In this document: piece by piece, positions 56,131-64,000 of the stretch
Layout of the letters: each line of letters begins with the position of its first letter
How positions within the stretch are numbered: position 1 is the stretch's first letter
DNA from: Neobacillus sp. CF12
Lineage (GTDB): Bacteria > Bacillota > Bacilli > Bacillales > Cytobacillaceae
DNA: 64,000 bases
NCBI RefSeq assembly: GCF_030348765.1
Contig: NZ_JAUCEU010000007.1
Coordinates: 6,049,501 to 6,113,500 of the forward strand
Direction of reading: 5' to 3'
The notes under the pieces: generated by a model
Seen by the model: the letters and a program-made list of their open reading frames with translations, nothing else
Database searches by the model: none
What the model was told of the DNA's origin: nothing
Program-made: the position numbers and the translations under genes

Positions 56131-56547
56131 TTATGAGTTGATAACCGCTCCTTGGAAAGATCCCATAGTAAAAGTAACGGCAGTTTGAGGTCCTCCACTT
56201 GGATGAGTTACACTTGCCTGCAATGTGTAAGTGTGTACACCAGCATCGACGTCAGTGTCACAACAGCTAAATGCAGTAGTATCAGGTTGATTTGCTTGAT
56301 CAACAGAATCAATTGCTGAACATAACACTACATTGTCATCACGGACAAATCTAAAAGTAATAAAATCTGCTGCAGAAGTTCCTACCCAAGTTGCATAGGC
56401 ATTCAACCAAACTGCGTTTGTTGGAGAATTAACAGTTAAAGTAATTTCAGCTAGATCTGTAAAACCAGGACCACTACTTACCGTTATATCTGCTTCAAAG
56501 TTTTCACAATCAAAATCAATAAGCAAGCCAGGATTAAATACTCCCAT
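56131..56547 (-). CDS. Hypothetical protein (138 aa), possible spore-associated
   Basis: AAGGAGTG 9 bp before the ATG. No signal peptide. The sequence alternates short beta-strands with small and acidic residues (ITVSSGPGFTDLAEITLTVN, LQASVTHPSGGPQTAVTFTM) and has a Cys pair (FSCCDTD). The family is not recognised. It lies between a cortex hydrolase and the spore-coat YheC/D cluster, so a spore-surface role is possible (inference). Confidence 0.7.
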   Translation of the reverse strand: MGVFNPGLLIDFDCENFEADITVSSGPGFTDLAEITLTVNSPTNAVWLNAYATWVGTSAADFITFRFVRDDNVVLCSAIDSVDQANQPDTTAFSCCDTDVDAGVHTYTLQASVTHPSGGPQTAVTFTMGSFQGAVINS

Positions 56548-56772
56548 TTAATATTTCACTCCTTAATTTTTTAATTCCCTACATGTATATTAAACTTGTC
56601 TTTTAGTGGACTAGTTATCTGCCTTATTTTTATTTAAAATGGGCCATTCATTAATGGAATCGGTAGTTATACATCCAATTTAGAAATAGGTACAGGCATA
56701 TATATTATTTCAAAATAGACTATAAATGAAGTTGAAAGTAGTAATTAAAAAATTGTATAAAGGGGAAGTAAA

Positions 56773-57507
56773 ATGCGTGTTTCAGTTGGAAAATGGACAA
56801 AACATAAATTGATGTCAAAGGATGAAAGGCTTTCTTCCTATTTGCCTGATACACAATACTTAACTAGAAGTTCTTTAAATTTAATGTTAGATAAATATAA
56901 TCAAGTAATGGTTAAACCATGTTTTGGTTATCAGGGGCTTGGCATTATCCAAATATCATCCTTATCAGATGAGGATTTTGAACTTCATATTGGTCACAGA
57001 AAAATAATCGTAAACGGTAAGGAGAACATCTACGATTATTTAAAAGAAAATCACTTTCCAAAAAAAAGACAACGGTATATCGTCCAGCAAAGAATTCCGC
57101 TTGCAACAATAAATAATAATCCATTTGATATCCGGGTAATGGTACAAAGAAAAAAAAATTCATTGGAGTGGACAGTAACTGGTAAACTTGCAAAAGTAGC
57201 GGCAAATAACTTTGTTGTGACAAACGCAGCAAAAGCTATAGTATCTGTGGAATATGCAATTGGAATATCACTGGTAAACAACGAAAAAATGAAAGATATT
57301 GTATCTGATTTAGAGGAAATTTCCTTGTTAATTGCAGGGCAATTAGCAAATTCCTATACCAATAAACGTGTATATGGAATAGATCTTGGTATTGATGTTG
57401 AAGGAAAGGTCTGGATTATAGAAGCAAACCTAACTCCTGCTGTATCCATGTTTAAATTTTTAAATGATGGTTCGTATGAAACCATTAACGCGTATAAAAG
57501 AGGATGA
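56773..57507 (+). CDS. YheC/YheD-family ATP-grasp protein, short form
   Basis: 244 aa, AAAGGGGAAG site. It contains only the ATP-grasp half: MVKPCFGYQGLGIIQ, YIVQQRIPLATIN, FDIRVMVQRKK, GIDLGIDVEGKVWIIEANL. The N-terminal beta module of about 200 residues found in the larger family members is absent. YheC and YheD are endospore coat-associated proteins; ATP-grasp enzymes usually join carboxylates to amines, but the substrate is unknown. Confidence 0.85.
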   Translation: MRVSVGKWTKHKLMSKDERLSSYLPDTQYLTRSSLNLMLDKYNQVMVKPCFGYQGLGIIQISSLSDEDFELHIGHRKIIVNGKENIYDYLKENHFPKKRQRYIVQQRIPLATINNNPFDIRVMVQRKKNSLEWTVTGKLAKVAANNFVVTNAAKAIVSVEYAIGISLVNNEKMKDIVSDLEEISLLIAGQLANSYTNKRVYGIDLGIDVEGKVWIIEANLTPAVSMFKFLNDGSYETINAYKRG

Positions 57508-57607
57508 AAAATAGCTAAGGTTAATATCTGCCCATACCTTTTAATGAGCATTGAATATAAATTATGGTAAAGGTCCTAATTTCCTGTTTATGTTAGGAGG
57601 TGGAGGC

Positions 57608-59902
57608 ATGAAAATGGAAACAGTTGGGGTACTACTTTCTAAAAGGGAATGGAGTAAGCTACTTAACAAAAAAAGCAAAAATGACGAAATATGGCATATT
57701 TATGATAGGAAAGGCAAAGAGTTAAACCTAAACATTCAATTCTTTACACTTTCTGATATTTCTCTCGAGAGTTTAAAAACTCAAGCAATTGAACTTCAGA
57801 ATAATTCAATAATCAAAGAAACAATTGATATCCCATCAATTATTTATAACCCAACAATGTTTTATAAAAAAAAGAATATCAAAAAATTAAGGGAACTTTC
57901 TAACCACCCCAAATTTCAAGTCCTTAATGAGCACCATATAATAAAGAAAAAAGAACTAGGTGCATTAATAGATTCATATTCTGATATAAAAATAGATTTT
58001 GATGAAGAAAACGACGCTAACAATACTTTATTTTCTTTATATGTATTAGGACAAAAAAAGTTAAATAATAAATGGAAATCCCCGATTATGTACGCAAAAG
58101 ATTCTAACCAAAAATTATACTATTTAGAAGATGCCTCAATGGATGTATTATGGGAACATTGCCAAAAGGTTTTAGATATCATTCAATTTTACTACCCAGG
58201 AATTTTCGAGATTGGGATTGTATTTTCATTAAATGAAAATGGTTTCTATTCTTTAAAATCAACCTGTTCAATCAATACAATTGTTAAAGATTTTTTTGGA
58301 TGGAACACTGAAATGTGTGAAAATATCTGTAAATTCCCATTCCAGGTTGCTAAGGAAATACTGCAAGAAAAGAATACTCACGATGAAATCAGTAATGAAT
58401 ATAGCCTTGAAAACCTATCACAAACAACCAAACGTTTGTCGAGTCCGGGATCTGAAGATGACCTGATAATACCTTCAAATGAGGATAGTATTCATCACTG
58501 GATTAAATTAAAGGAGTATCAAGACGAGGAAATGTGCCTCAAATTACCAATGCTTCGGTCAAATTTAATCATTAGCAACCCAATCTCCATCCAGTTTGGC
58601 ATTAAAGAACACACATGTAAAATTGACTTAATTGAAAGGGATATTCGTTTAAATAGAAATTCATTTACCGAACCTGCAGAGGTCCTTATCTCTAGTTCTC
58701 TTATAAAGAAGTTGCATATCCCAATAGACTTAATATATCAATTAAAGATATCCAAAGATAAAGCAATAATTGGTCCATCAATTGGTCTGTTGCTAGGGGA
58801 AAAAAATCAATTGTACAATCCAACATATATGGAAAAGTACTCGGACCGTTTTAGGGAATATGAGAAATTTGGCGGCTTAGTTATGGCCTTTTCCACTCGT
58901 TCCATCGACTGGGAGGAAAAGATCGCATATGGCATGCTGTATGATCCAACTCAAAAAAAGTGGAGATATGATTCTGCACCGATTCCAGCTGCCTTGTACC
59001 GTAGAAACTTTCATCAGAATTTTGATCGGATTAGCCAGCTAATTGAAATGACAAATAAGAATTTATTCAATTCCCATTTCTTTAAGAAATCTGACCTTAT
59101 TTTATTAAAAGATGAAAAGGAAATTCGTAACCATGTCCCCGCCACATATCTTTTGAAAAAAGTGGAAGATTTAATTGAATTTATTCATGATAGGGAAAGG
59201 ATTATTTTAAAACCCGTCAGCCTTTCACGTGGACGGGGCATCTTTACACTTGAAAAAAATCATGAACTAGCTGAAGGGTATATCCTATACGAGCATCAAA
59301 ATGAATTTCTACTCCGACATCTTATTCCTGATAACAAGGCATTAGAGGAAATGTTCATAAAGTTGAATTTATTAAATAAGCATTATTTGTATCAAACCTA
59401 CATTCCGCTTCTAAAATTAAACAACCGCCCCTTGGATGTGAGAGTAGTTATGCAAAAATATGATATAAAAAGCTGGAAATGCACGGGTATCGAATGCAGG
59501 GTTGCCGGTGAAAATGAGGTGTTAACCAATATTGCAAGAGGCGGAGAAGCAATGACTTTGGAGGAAGTAGTAATTGGTTCAGGTATTGATCAATCATTCG
59601 ATAAGATTTATGAGAGTATTATAAATCTGTGTCAAAAGTTCTGTCATTTAATTGATAGAAAAGACGAACACTATGCAGAATTTGGTTTAGATATTGGTCT
59701 TGATCAAGAAGGGTATCCATGGATTATCGAGGCAAATATTTTTCCGAGTTTTAAAGGCTTTAAAGAAATGGACTATGAAATGTACTTGAAAATTCGCTCT
59801 CAGCCTATCTTTTATGCAGTTCATATACAAGGATTTAGCGTAAGTGAAAGTGAGGGGGGAAACTCACATGAAACATATTATAAAAACAATTTCTACTCCT
59901 AA
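57608..59902 (+). CDS. YheC/YheD-family protein, double-length (degenerate first module + complete second)
   Basis: 764 aa from ATG 57608, 6 bp after AGGAGG. Residues about 1-310 look like a divergent extra module (VGVLLSKREWSKLLNKKSK, FYYPGIFEIGIVFSLNENGF). Residues about 330-764 form a full YheC/D unit: beta module with AIIGPSIGLLLGEK, then ATP-grasp with IILKPVSLSRGRGIFTLEK, QTYIPLLKLNNRPLDVRVVM and FGLDIGLDQEGYPWIIEANI. The 3' end overlaps the next gene by 35 bp, implying co-translation. Confidence 0.85.
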   Translation: MKMETVGVLLSKREWSKLLNKKSKNDEIWHIYDRKGKELNLNIQFFTLSDISLESLKTQAIELQNNSIIKETIDIPSIIYNPTMFYKKKNIKKLRELSNHPKFQVLNEHHIIKKKELGALIDSYSDIKIDFDEENDANNTLFSLYVLGQKKLNNKWKSPIMYAKDSNQKLYYLEDASMDVLWEHCQKVLDIIQFYYPGIFEIGIVFSLNENGFYSLKSTCSINTIVKDFFGWNTEMCENICKFPFQVAKEILQEKNTHDEISNEYSLENLSQTTKRLSSPGSEDDLIIPSNEDSIHHWIKLKEYQDEEMCLKLPMLRSNLIISNPISIQFGIKEHTCKIDLIERDIRLNRNSFTEPAEVLISSSLIKKLHIPIDLIYQLKISKDKAIIGPSIGLLLGEKNQLYNPTYMEKYSDRFREYEKFGGLVMAFSTRSIDWEEKIAYGMLYDPTQKKWRYDSAPIPAALYRRNFHQNFDRISQLIEMTNKNLFNSHFFKKSDLILLKDEKEIRNHVPATYLLKKVEDLIEFIHDRERIILKPVSLSRGRGIFTLEKNHELAEGYILYEHQNEFLLRHLIPDNKALEEMFIKLNLLNKHYLYQTYIPLLKLNNRPLDVRVVMQKYDIKSWKCTGIECRVAGENEVLTNIARGGEAMTLEEVVIGSGIDQSFDKIYESIINLCQKFCHLIDRKDEHYAEFGLDIGLDQEGYPWIIEANIFPSFKGFKEMDYEMYLKIRSQPIFYAVHIQGFSVSESEGGNSHETYYKNNFYS

Positions 59903-61217
59903 TCCAACAATTTCACTTCCTTTAAACGTTATAGAAAAATTATTAATAAGTGACAGAGAATCAATCACGATAAGTATTGGGGCAATGAAGGAAAGTGTTA
60001 CCTTACTACATCATGATCACCGGCAACCATGTATTTATTTATCTAATGAAATCTATAATAAATTATTTCTCCCTCATTTTATCGACGTGTATGAGATTGC
60101 GTTTGATAATGACACATTAATTATTGGTCCAGTCATTGGTTTGTTGATTCGTGGCAAGATAGACGAATTGACTAAACAAAGAATTAAAATTTATAAAAAT
60201 TATTTAATTGATTATAAGCATTTAAATGGACTAATTCTTCTTTTTACCTCTGATGGTATAGATGTGAAAAATAAGCTTATTAATGGATATGCATTTAATC
60301 CAAAGGAGCATGAATGGGAGGAGGGGATTTTCCCATTTCCTTCAGTCGTTTTTCTCAGAAAACCTATAAAAGAAGTAATTCGGAAGAAATTAACCGGGTT
60401 AATTGGTAATAAATTCTTTAATTCTCATGTTTTTAATAAATGGGAAATGTGGGAATGGCTTTCTGACCATGAACAAATAAGGAAGTATCTCCCTGAAACC
60501 GTTCTGGGTGAAAATATAGAAAATGTTCAAAGATTAATAGATGCTCATCAAGAAACGTTTATTAAGCCGAAGGCAGGTATGCAGGGTTCTGGAATTTTTC
60601 AACTTTCAAAGGTGGGTCAAGAATATAATTTAACCTATAGAATAAAAGACAAAAATATAATCACGGTGTTAGACAACTGGCAGGCAGTAGAAAATTATCT
60701 GAAGTCAGAAATAAGCCTAAAAAACTATATTGTGCAACAACGAATTCCATTGTTGACAAAAGACAATAGGGTCATGGATGTTCGGGTGATTGTTGGTAAA
60801 AATCACAATGGGGATTGGATTGTTCCTGGGATGGTAACAAAGTTTGGTGAAATAGATAGTATTGTGAGCAATATATCAAGTGGCGGGTCAGCACAAAAAG
60901 TCTGGAAGTCCCTTTGCGATATATTTCAGAATGATTTTAAAAAAGCCTTTAAGAAGTATATGGAAATTGAAAAATTGGCCATTACCTGTTGTAAGGTATT
61001 AGAGAGTAAAGGATTGCATCTAGGTTATATTGGGATTGATATTGGAATGGATGAAAACCATAACCTTTGGCTGATTGAGATTAATAATCGGAGTCCAGAC
61101 ATGACCATTGCCTTGGATGCAGAGGATTACCAACTATATTATAAAATTAAATCAGCCCCCTTACATTATGCTAAATGGTTATCTGGTTTGGGAGGTGAAA
61201 GACAGGGTGGTTTATGA
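59868..61217 (+). CDS. YheC/YheD-family endospore coat-associated ATP-grasp protein
   Basis: 449 aa from ATG 59868 (GAGGGGGGA before it). Complete unit: N-terminal beta module (ISLPLNVIEKLLISDRESIT; LIIGPVIGLLIRGK) and ATP-grasp with FIKPKAGMQGSGIFQLSK, YIVQQRIPLLTKDNRVMDVR and YIGIDIGMDENHNLWLIEIN. Third of four consecutive paralogues. Confidence 0.88.
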   Translation: MKHIIKTISTPNPTISLPLNVIEKLLISDRESITISIGAMKESVTLLHHDHRQPCIYLSNEIYNKLFLPHFIDVYEIAFDNDTLIIGPVIGLLIRGKIDELTKQRIKIYKNYLIDYKHLNGLILLFTSDGIDVKNKLINGYAFNPKEHEWEEGIFPFPSVVFLRKPIKEVIRKKLTGLIGNKFFNSHVFNKWEMWEWLSDHEQIRKYLPETVLGENIENVQRLIDAHQETFIKPKAGMQGSGIFQLSKVGQEYNLTYRIKDKNIITVLDNWQAVENYLKSEISLKNYIVQQRIPLLTKDNRVMDVRVIVGKNHNGDWIVPGMVTKFGEIDSIVSNISSGGSAQKVWKSLCDIFQNDFKKAFKKYMEIEKLAITCCKVLESKGLHLGYIGIDIGMDENHNLWLIEINNRSPDMTIALDAEDYQLYYKIKSAPLHYAKWLSGLGGERQGGL

Positions 61218-62535
61218 AATAGTTTCTGATAGCTTATCACGTAACACCTTATCGATTCCAATTGCACTAGCTGTTTCTTTAGGGCTCGAAAGGAAGAAAA
61301 CCATTACCTTATCGTTTGGGAAAAGACGGGTACCGATTGCTATTTCCTTGTTACAATCAAACAATAAAAATAATATTCTAGTCAGCGAGGATATTATTTC
61401 GAATCTGCTTATCGATACGAAAGTAAAGTATGAACTCTTATTTTCAAACGATGAGTTAATCCTAGGGCCAGTAATTGGTTTATTATTGGGAAAATCAGAA
61501 AAAAGACTGGTCAAGTATTTAAATAATTATTTAATTTATACAATGTTATACGAACAAATTAATGGAGTGTTATTCGTTTTTTGTGAAGAGCATATTGATT
61601 TTACAAACGATAAAATTACAGGATATTTATATGATCCTTCAGTTCCAGAATATTGGAGAAAATGTGTACTTCCTTTTCCGGGTGCGATTTTCAGAAGGGT
61701 AGAACTCTCCCAAAAAACATTAATGGGTCTGAAAGAAAAAATGGGTGAGAGTTTTTTTAATGCTCAATATTTTGATAAATGGCAATTTTGGAATTGGCTT
61801 TCCCACTTTGACGAACTAAAAGAACATCTTGCTGAAACGACCAATAAAGTGACTTTAGCAAATGTCGATAAATTTATCGAAAAATATAATGGTGTTTATT
61901 TAAAGTTGAAGGATGGGTCAAGAGGAAACGGAATTTATTATATAGAAAAAGATGAAGGTCTATATGTCATTATGAAAAATTATCAAGATGACATTACAAA
62001 GTTATCAGAAGGCCAGATGGCTGATTTCTTGTCGAAACACTCTTTATATTTGTTACAGCAGCCCATCCGGCTTCATACATTCGAGGATCGAAAGGTAGAT
62101 TATAGGGTAATGCTGCAAAAAAATGAAACTGGCCATTGGCAATGTACAGGCATTATTGCAAGATTCGGAAATACAAATGCTATATCCTCAAATTTTAAAG
62201 CAAATGGCTTTGCCTTGGAAGGAACAGCAGCATTAAAAACACAATTTGGCTATGACGAGCTAACTGCATTTAAAAAATACCAAGAAATAATAAGAATTTG
62301 TACAGATATGGCCAGTAAGGTGGATGAAATCGCGGGAGCCTATGCTGATTTAGGAATTGATGTTGGAATTGATAAAAACGATAAAATTTGGGTTATTGAA
62401 ATGAATAAAAGACCAGACCATGATTTCCCGTTAATTATTAAAGACCGTAAAATGTATTATCTAGTCAAGTCAAATCCAATTTTATATGCAAAATATCTTG
62501 CTATGGGCGGCCAGAATTCATCGGTTATTTTTTAA
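61207..62535 (+). CDS. YheC/YheD-family endospore coat-associated ATP-grasp protein
   Basis: 442 aa from GTG 61207, 8 bp after GGAGGTGA, overlapping the previous stop by 11 bp. Same layout: LSIPIALAVSLGLERKKTIT, LILGPVIGLLLGKS, YLKLKDGSRGNGIYYIEK, DYRVMLQKNETGHW, DLGIDVGIDKNDKIWVIEMN. Fourth paralogue; the operon then ends in a strong terminator. Confidence 0.88.
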   Translation: MVYEIVSDSLSRNTLSIPIALAVSLGLERKKTITLSFGKRRVPIAISLLQSNNKNNILVSEDIISNLLIDTKVKYELLFSNDELILGPVIGLLLGKSEKRLVKYLNNYLIYTMLYEQINGVLFVFCEEHIDFTNDKITGYLYDPSVPEYWRKCVLPFPGAIFRRVELSQKTLMGLKEKMGESFFNAQYFDKWQFWNWLSHFDELKEHLAETTNKVTLANVDKFIEKYNGVYLKLKDGSRGNGIYYIEKDEGLYVIMKNYQDDITKLSEGQMADFLSKHSLYLLQQPIRLHTFEDRKVDYRVMLQKNETGHWQCTGIIARFGNTNAISSNFKANGFALEGTAALKTQFGYDELTAFKKYQEIIRICTDMASKVDEIAGAYADLGIDVGIDKNDKIWVIEMNKRPDHDFPLIIKDRKMYYLVKSNPILYAKYLAMGGQNSSVIF

Positions 62536-62550
62536 ATATTAAAATGAATA

Positions 62551-62592
62551 ACACCAAAACAGGCTCTAACGATTAGAGTCTGTTTTGGTGAT
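62551..62592. terminator. Bidirectional terminator
   Basis: CACCAAAACAGgCTCTAA / TTAGAGtCTGTTTTGGTG between the convergent YheC/D operon and glycosyltransferase gene. Confidence 0.9.
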
Positions 62593-62605
62593 ATTTAATA
62601 ACTTT

Positions 62606-63421
62606 TTAACTGTTATCATCCCATAAAGTTATTTTTAAATAGTTGAAATATTCGTTTTGAAGATGGTGCCCTGTATTCCATGGTTTCCTGGGGCCGGTGA
62701 AGTGGATGATTGCGGGAGGAGTTTGTTTTTGCTTTCTTTTATATTTACGTCTGTCTTTTCGGAATTTTAAACTCATATTCGTTGTTAAATTCCATTTCGG
62801 ATCTAACTTATAACAGTTATTATACAGAAGGGCATTTAGAGCATCTTGTTCTAACCATCTTAATTTTAAATGATTAACTTTTAAATAATCGATAACTAAA
62901 TTGGATATATTGTCTTCCCGCCATTTTTTTAAGTTTAGAACAAAAACTCCATTATTGAAATATCCAGCACTAGGTGGGATTGAGAGGGATTGGCATGTTT
63001 TTTTTAAGCTGGAAGTTAAATGAACCTTAACAGCTGCTAAATAGTCATTTTCGATATTAATATCCCAAAGTTTAGTAATATCCTCTTTTACTATAAGGTC
63101 ACTGTCTAAATAAATGGCTTTATCTATTTCCTCTGATAATAACTCGGGGATCAAAAGTCGGTAATAAACCTCCACTTTTAGGTGATTTCTAATCTTAAAA
63201 TCTTTAAATAATGATTGGTCAATTGAAAAGAAACTAATCTTAATACCATATTTTTCTACAGATTTATTCAATCTAATTTGATTTTCATCAGATAGTAAGC
63301 CGATAATATATATTTTTATAGCATTTTTAGAGACTTTGTTTACTAATAATGAATTCAGCATTACAGCAGTATGCTTTGCAAATTCATCATTACTTACAGC
63401 TACTATATGAATTGTTTCCAC
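62606..63421 (-). CDS. Glycosyltransferase family 8 protein
   Basis: 271 aa from a GTG start 8 bp after AGGAGG (a longer in-frame TTG start would include the ribosome site). GT8 features: IHIVAVSNDEFAKHTAVMLN, the metal-binding DxD in AIYLDSDLIV, SAGYFNNGVFVLNLKKWRED, WLEQDALNALLY, and IHFTGPRKPW. Retaining enzymes of this family transfer glucose or galactose from UDP-sugars to surface glycans. It follows a pyruvyl transferase gene in the same direction, suggesting a surface or spore polysaccharide locus. Confidence 0.9.
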   Translation of the reverse strand: METIHIVAVSNDEFAKHTAVMLNSLLVNKVSKNAIKIYIIGLLSDENQIRLNKSVEKYGIKISFFSIDQSLFKDFKIRNHLKVEVYYRLLIPELLSEEIDKAIYLDSDLIVKEDITKLWDINIENDYLAAVKVHLTSSLKKTCQSLSIPPSAGYFNNGVFVLNLKKWREDNISNLVIDYLKVNHLKLRWLEQDALNALLYNNCYKLDPKWNLTTNMSLKFRKDRRKYKRKQKQTPPAIIHFTGPRKPWNTGHHLQNEYFNYLKITLWDDNS

Positions 63422-63470
63422 GCAATTTTCCTCCTTTCTCAATCTGACTTATCCACTAAAATAGAATTCT

Positions 63471-64000
63471 TTAGGTAAATAGAGTGAAAATTTGATCCAA
63501 CTTTTTTTCACATTCAAGTTGTAGAGGAGGGATGTGCTGCATAATATCTTGATGTTCTTCTATATAATTAACTAGATTTAATATGCTAAGGTGAATGTTA
63601 GAGTCATCGGTCGGGACAACAAGGTCATCCAAACCAATGGAGTTTGCAAAATCAAAGGTTTTAAACCGATATCCTAATGCTATAAAAGGGATTCCTGCTA
63701 CTGCTGATAGAACGTTTGCATGTAATTTTAAGTTAATCGTAAAAGAACACTTTTGCATCAAGATAAGTAATTCATTTTGGTTATAAAGTGTTGTTTTAAG
63801 TTCTACCCGTTTTTCATCAGCTATTTTATTATAAAGGCGTTGGCAAGGTACAATGTCTTTTTCGAAAACAGGAAATATGCAAAAATGGTACCCTTTATCT
63901 ATTAAATCCTTTACAACTAAAACTAGTTCATCCTCTATTTTTTTCTCGTTTTTCCCAAATAATTTATTTTTGGCAGTTCCCCAGCTAAGAGCAACTAAAC
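63471..64000 (-). CDS. Polysaccharide pyruvyl transferase family protein, C-terminal part (continues off window)
   Basis: The minus-strand frame is open from the stop at 63471 to the right edge, giving about 176 residues. GYHFCIFPVFEKD, CSFTINLKLHANVLSAVAGI and PFIALGYRFKTFDFANSIGL are typical of the C-terminal (CsaB-like) half of these enzymes, which attach pyruvate ketals to cell-wall or exopolysaccharide sugars. An internal methionine at 63761 is not the true start. Confidence 0.85.
   Translation of the reverse strand, partial: LVALSWGTAKNKLFGKNEKKIEDELVLVVKDLIDKGYHFCIFPVFEKDIVPCQRLYNKIADEKRVELKTTLYNQNELLILMQKCSFTINLKLHANVLSAVAGIPFIALGYRFKTFDFANSIGLDDLVVPTDDSNIHLSILNLVNYIEEHQDIMQHIPPLQLECEKKLDQIFTLFT

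Noticed and set aside
1..64000. CRISPR arrays, tRNA/rRNA genes, insertion sequences
   Set aside because: Scanned by eye on both strands; no regularly spaced repeats, no cloverleaf-like or rRNA sequences, and no transposase motifs found.

Overview
The window looks like chromosome from an aerobic, endospore-forming Bacillaceae (Bacillus/Neobacillus/Peribacillus type). It carries a GerA-type germinant receptor operon, a LysM + GH18 cortex hydrolase of the SleL/YaaH type, four YheC/YheD endospore-coat ATP-grasp proteins, strong AGGAGG ribosome binding sites, frequent TTG/GTG starts and AT-rich spacers. No RNA genes, insertion sequences or CRISPR arrays were seen.

Layout. (1) 1-14.6 kb: two giant paralogous secreted subtilisin-like (S8) proteins with dockerin-like, InlB-type and Ig-like C-terminal modules. 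The first is cut by the window edge. Between and after them lie a convergent NprR/PlcR-like HTH-TPR regulator and relics of a second regulator and a third protease, so this is a decaying tandem protease-regulator array. (2) 14.8-18.5 kb: GerA-family A, B and C genes with 4-bp overlaps. A LysR regulator follows, then a 130-bp relic of a gerA A-gene that now contains a perfect terminator. (3) 19.8-22.8 kb: a VanY-like lipoprotein, and a YeiH-family transporter divergent from its LysR regulator.

(4) 23-49.3 kb is the most interesting part: a 26-kb catabolic and storage island. It holds an acyl-CoA ligase, three paralogous TauD/TfdA-like 2-oxoglutarate dioxygenases, an HSL-type esterase, an MFS transporter, three SDRs, a 3-oxoacid CoA-transferase (ScoAB), a LysR regulator, a 2,4'-dihydroxyacetophenone-dioxygenase-like cupin, an acyl-CoA dehydrogenase, a pair of MaoC hot-dog hydratases, ETF beta/alpha, a three-subunit acyl-CoA (probably propionyl-CoA) carboxylase, class IV PHA synthase (PhaR/PhaC), a wrecked methylmalonyl-CoA mutase and a thiolase. 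Seven promoters in the island share one architecture: a 15-bp palindrome close to ATTAAAATnTTTAAT followed after exactly 23 bp by a -10 hexamer. This strongly suggests one dedicated regulon. The genes suggest import, activation and oxygenation of an unknown carboxylic acid, beta-oxidation to acetyl-CoA and propionyl-CoA, then carboxylation or storage as polyhydroxyalkanoate.

(5) 49.7-54.7 kb: an orphan hypothetical protein and the Hen1-Pnkp RNA repair pair. (6) 54.8-64 kb: spore functions. These are the SleL-like hydrolase, an unrecognised 138-aa protein, four consecutive YheC/YheD ATP-grasp genes and, on the minus strand, a GT8 glycosyltransferase plus the C-terminal part of a polysaccharide pyruvyl transferase running off the right edge.
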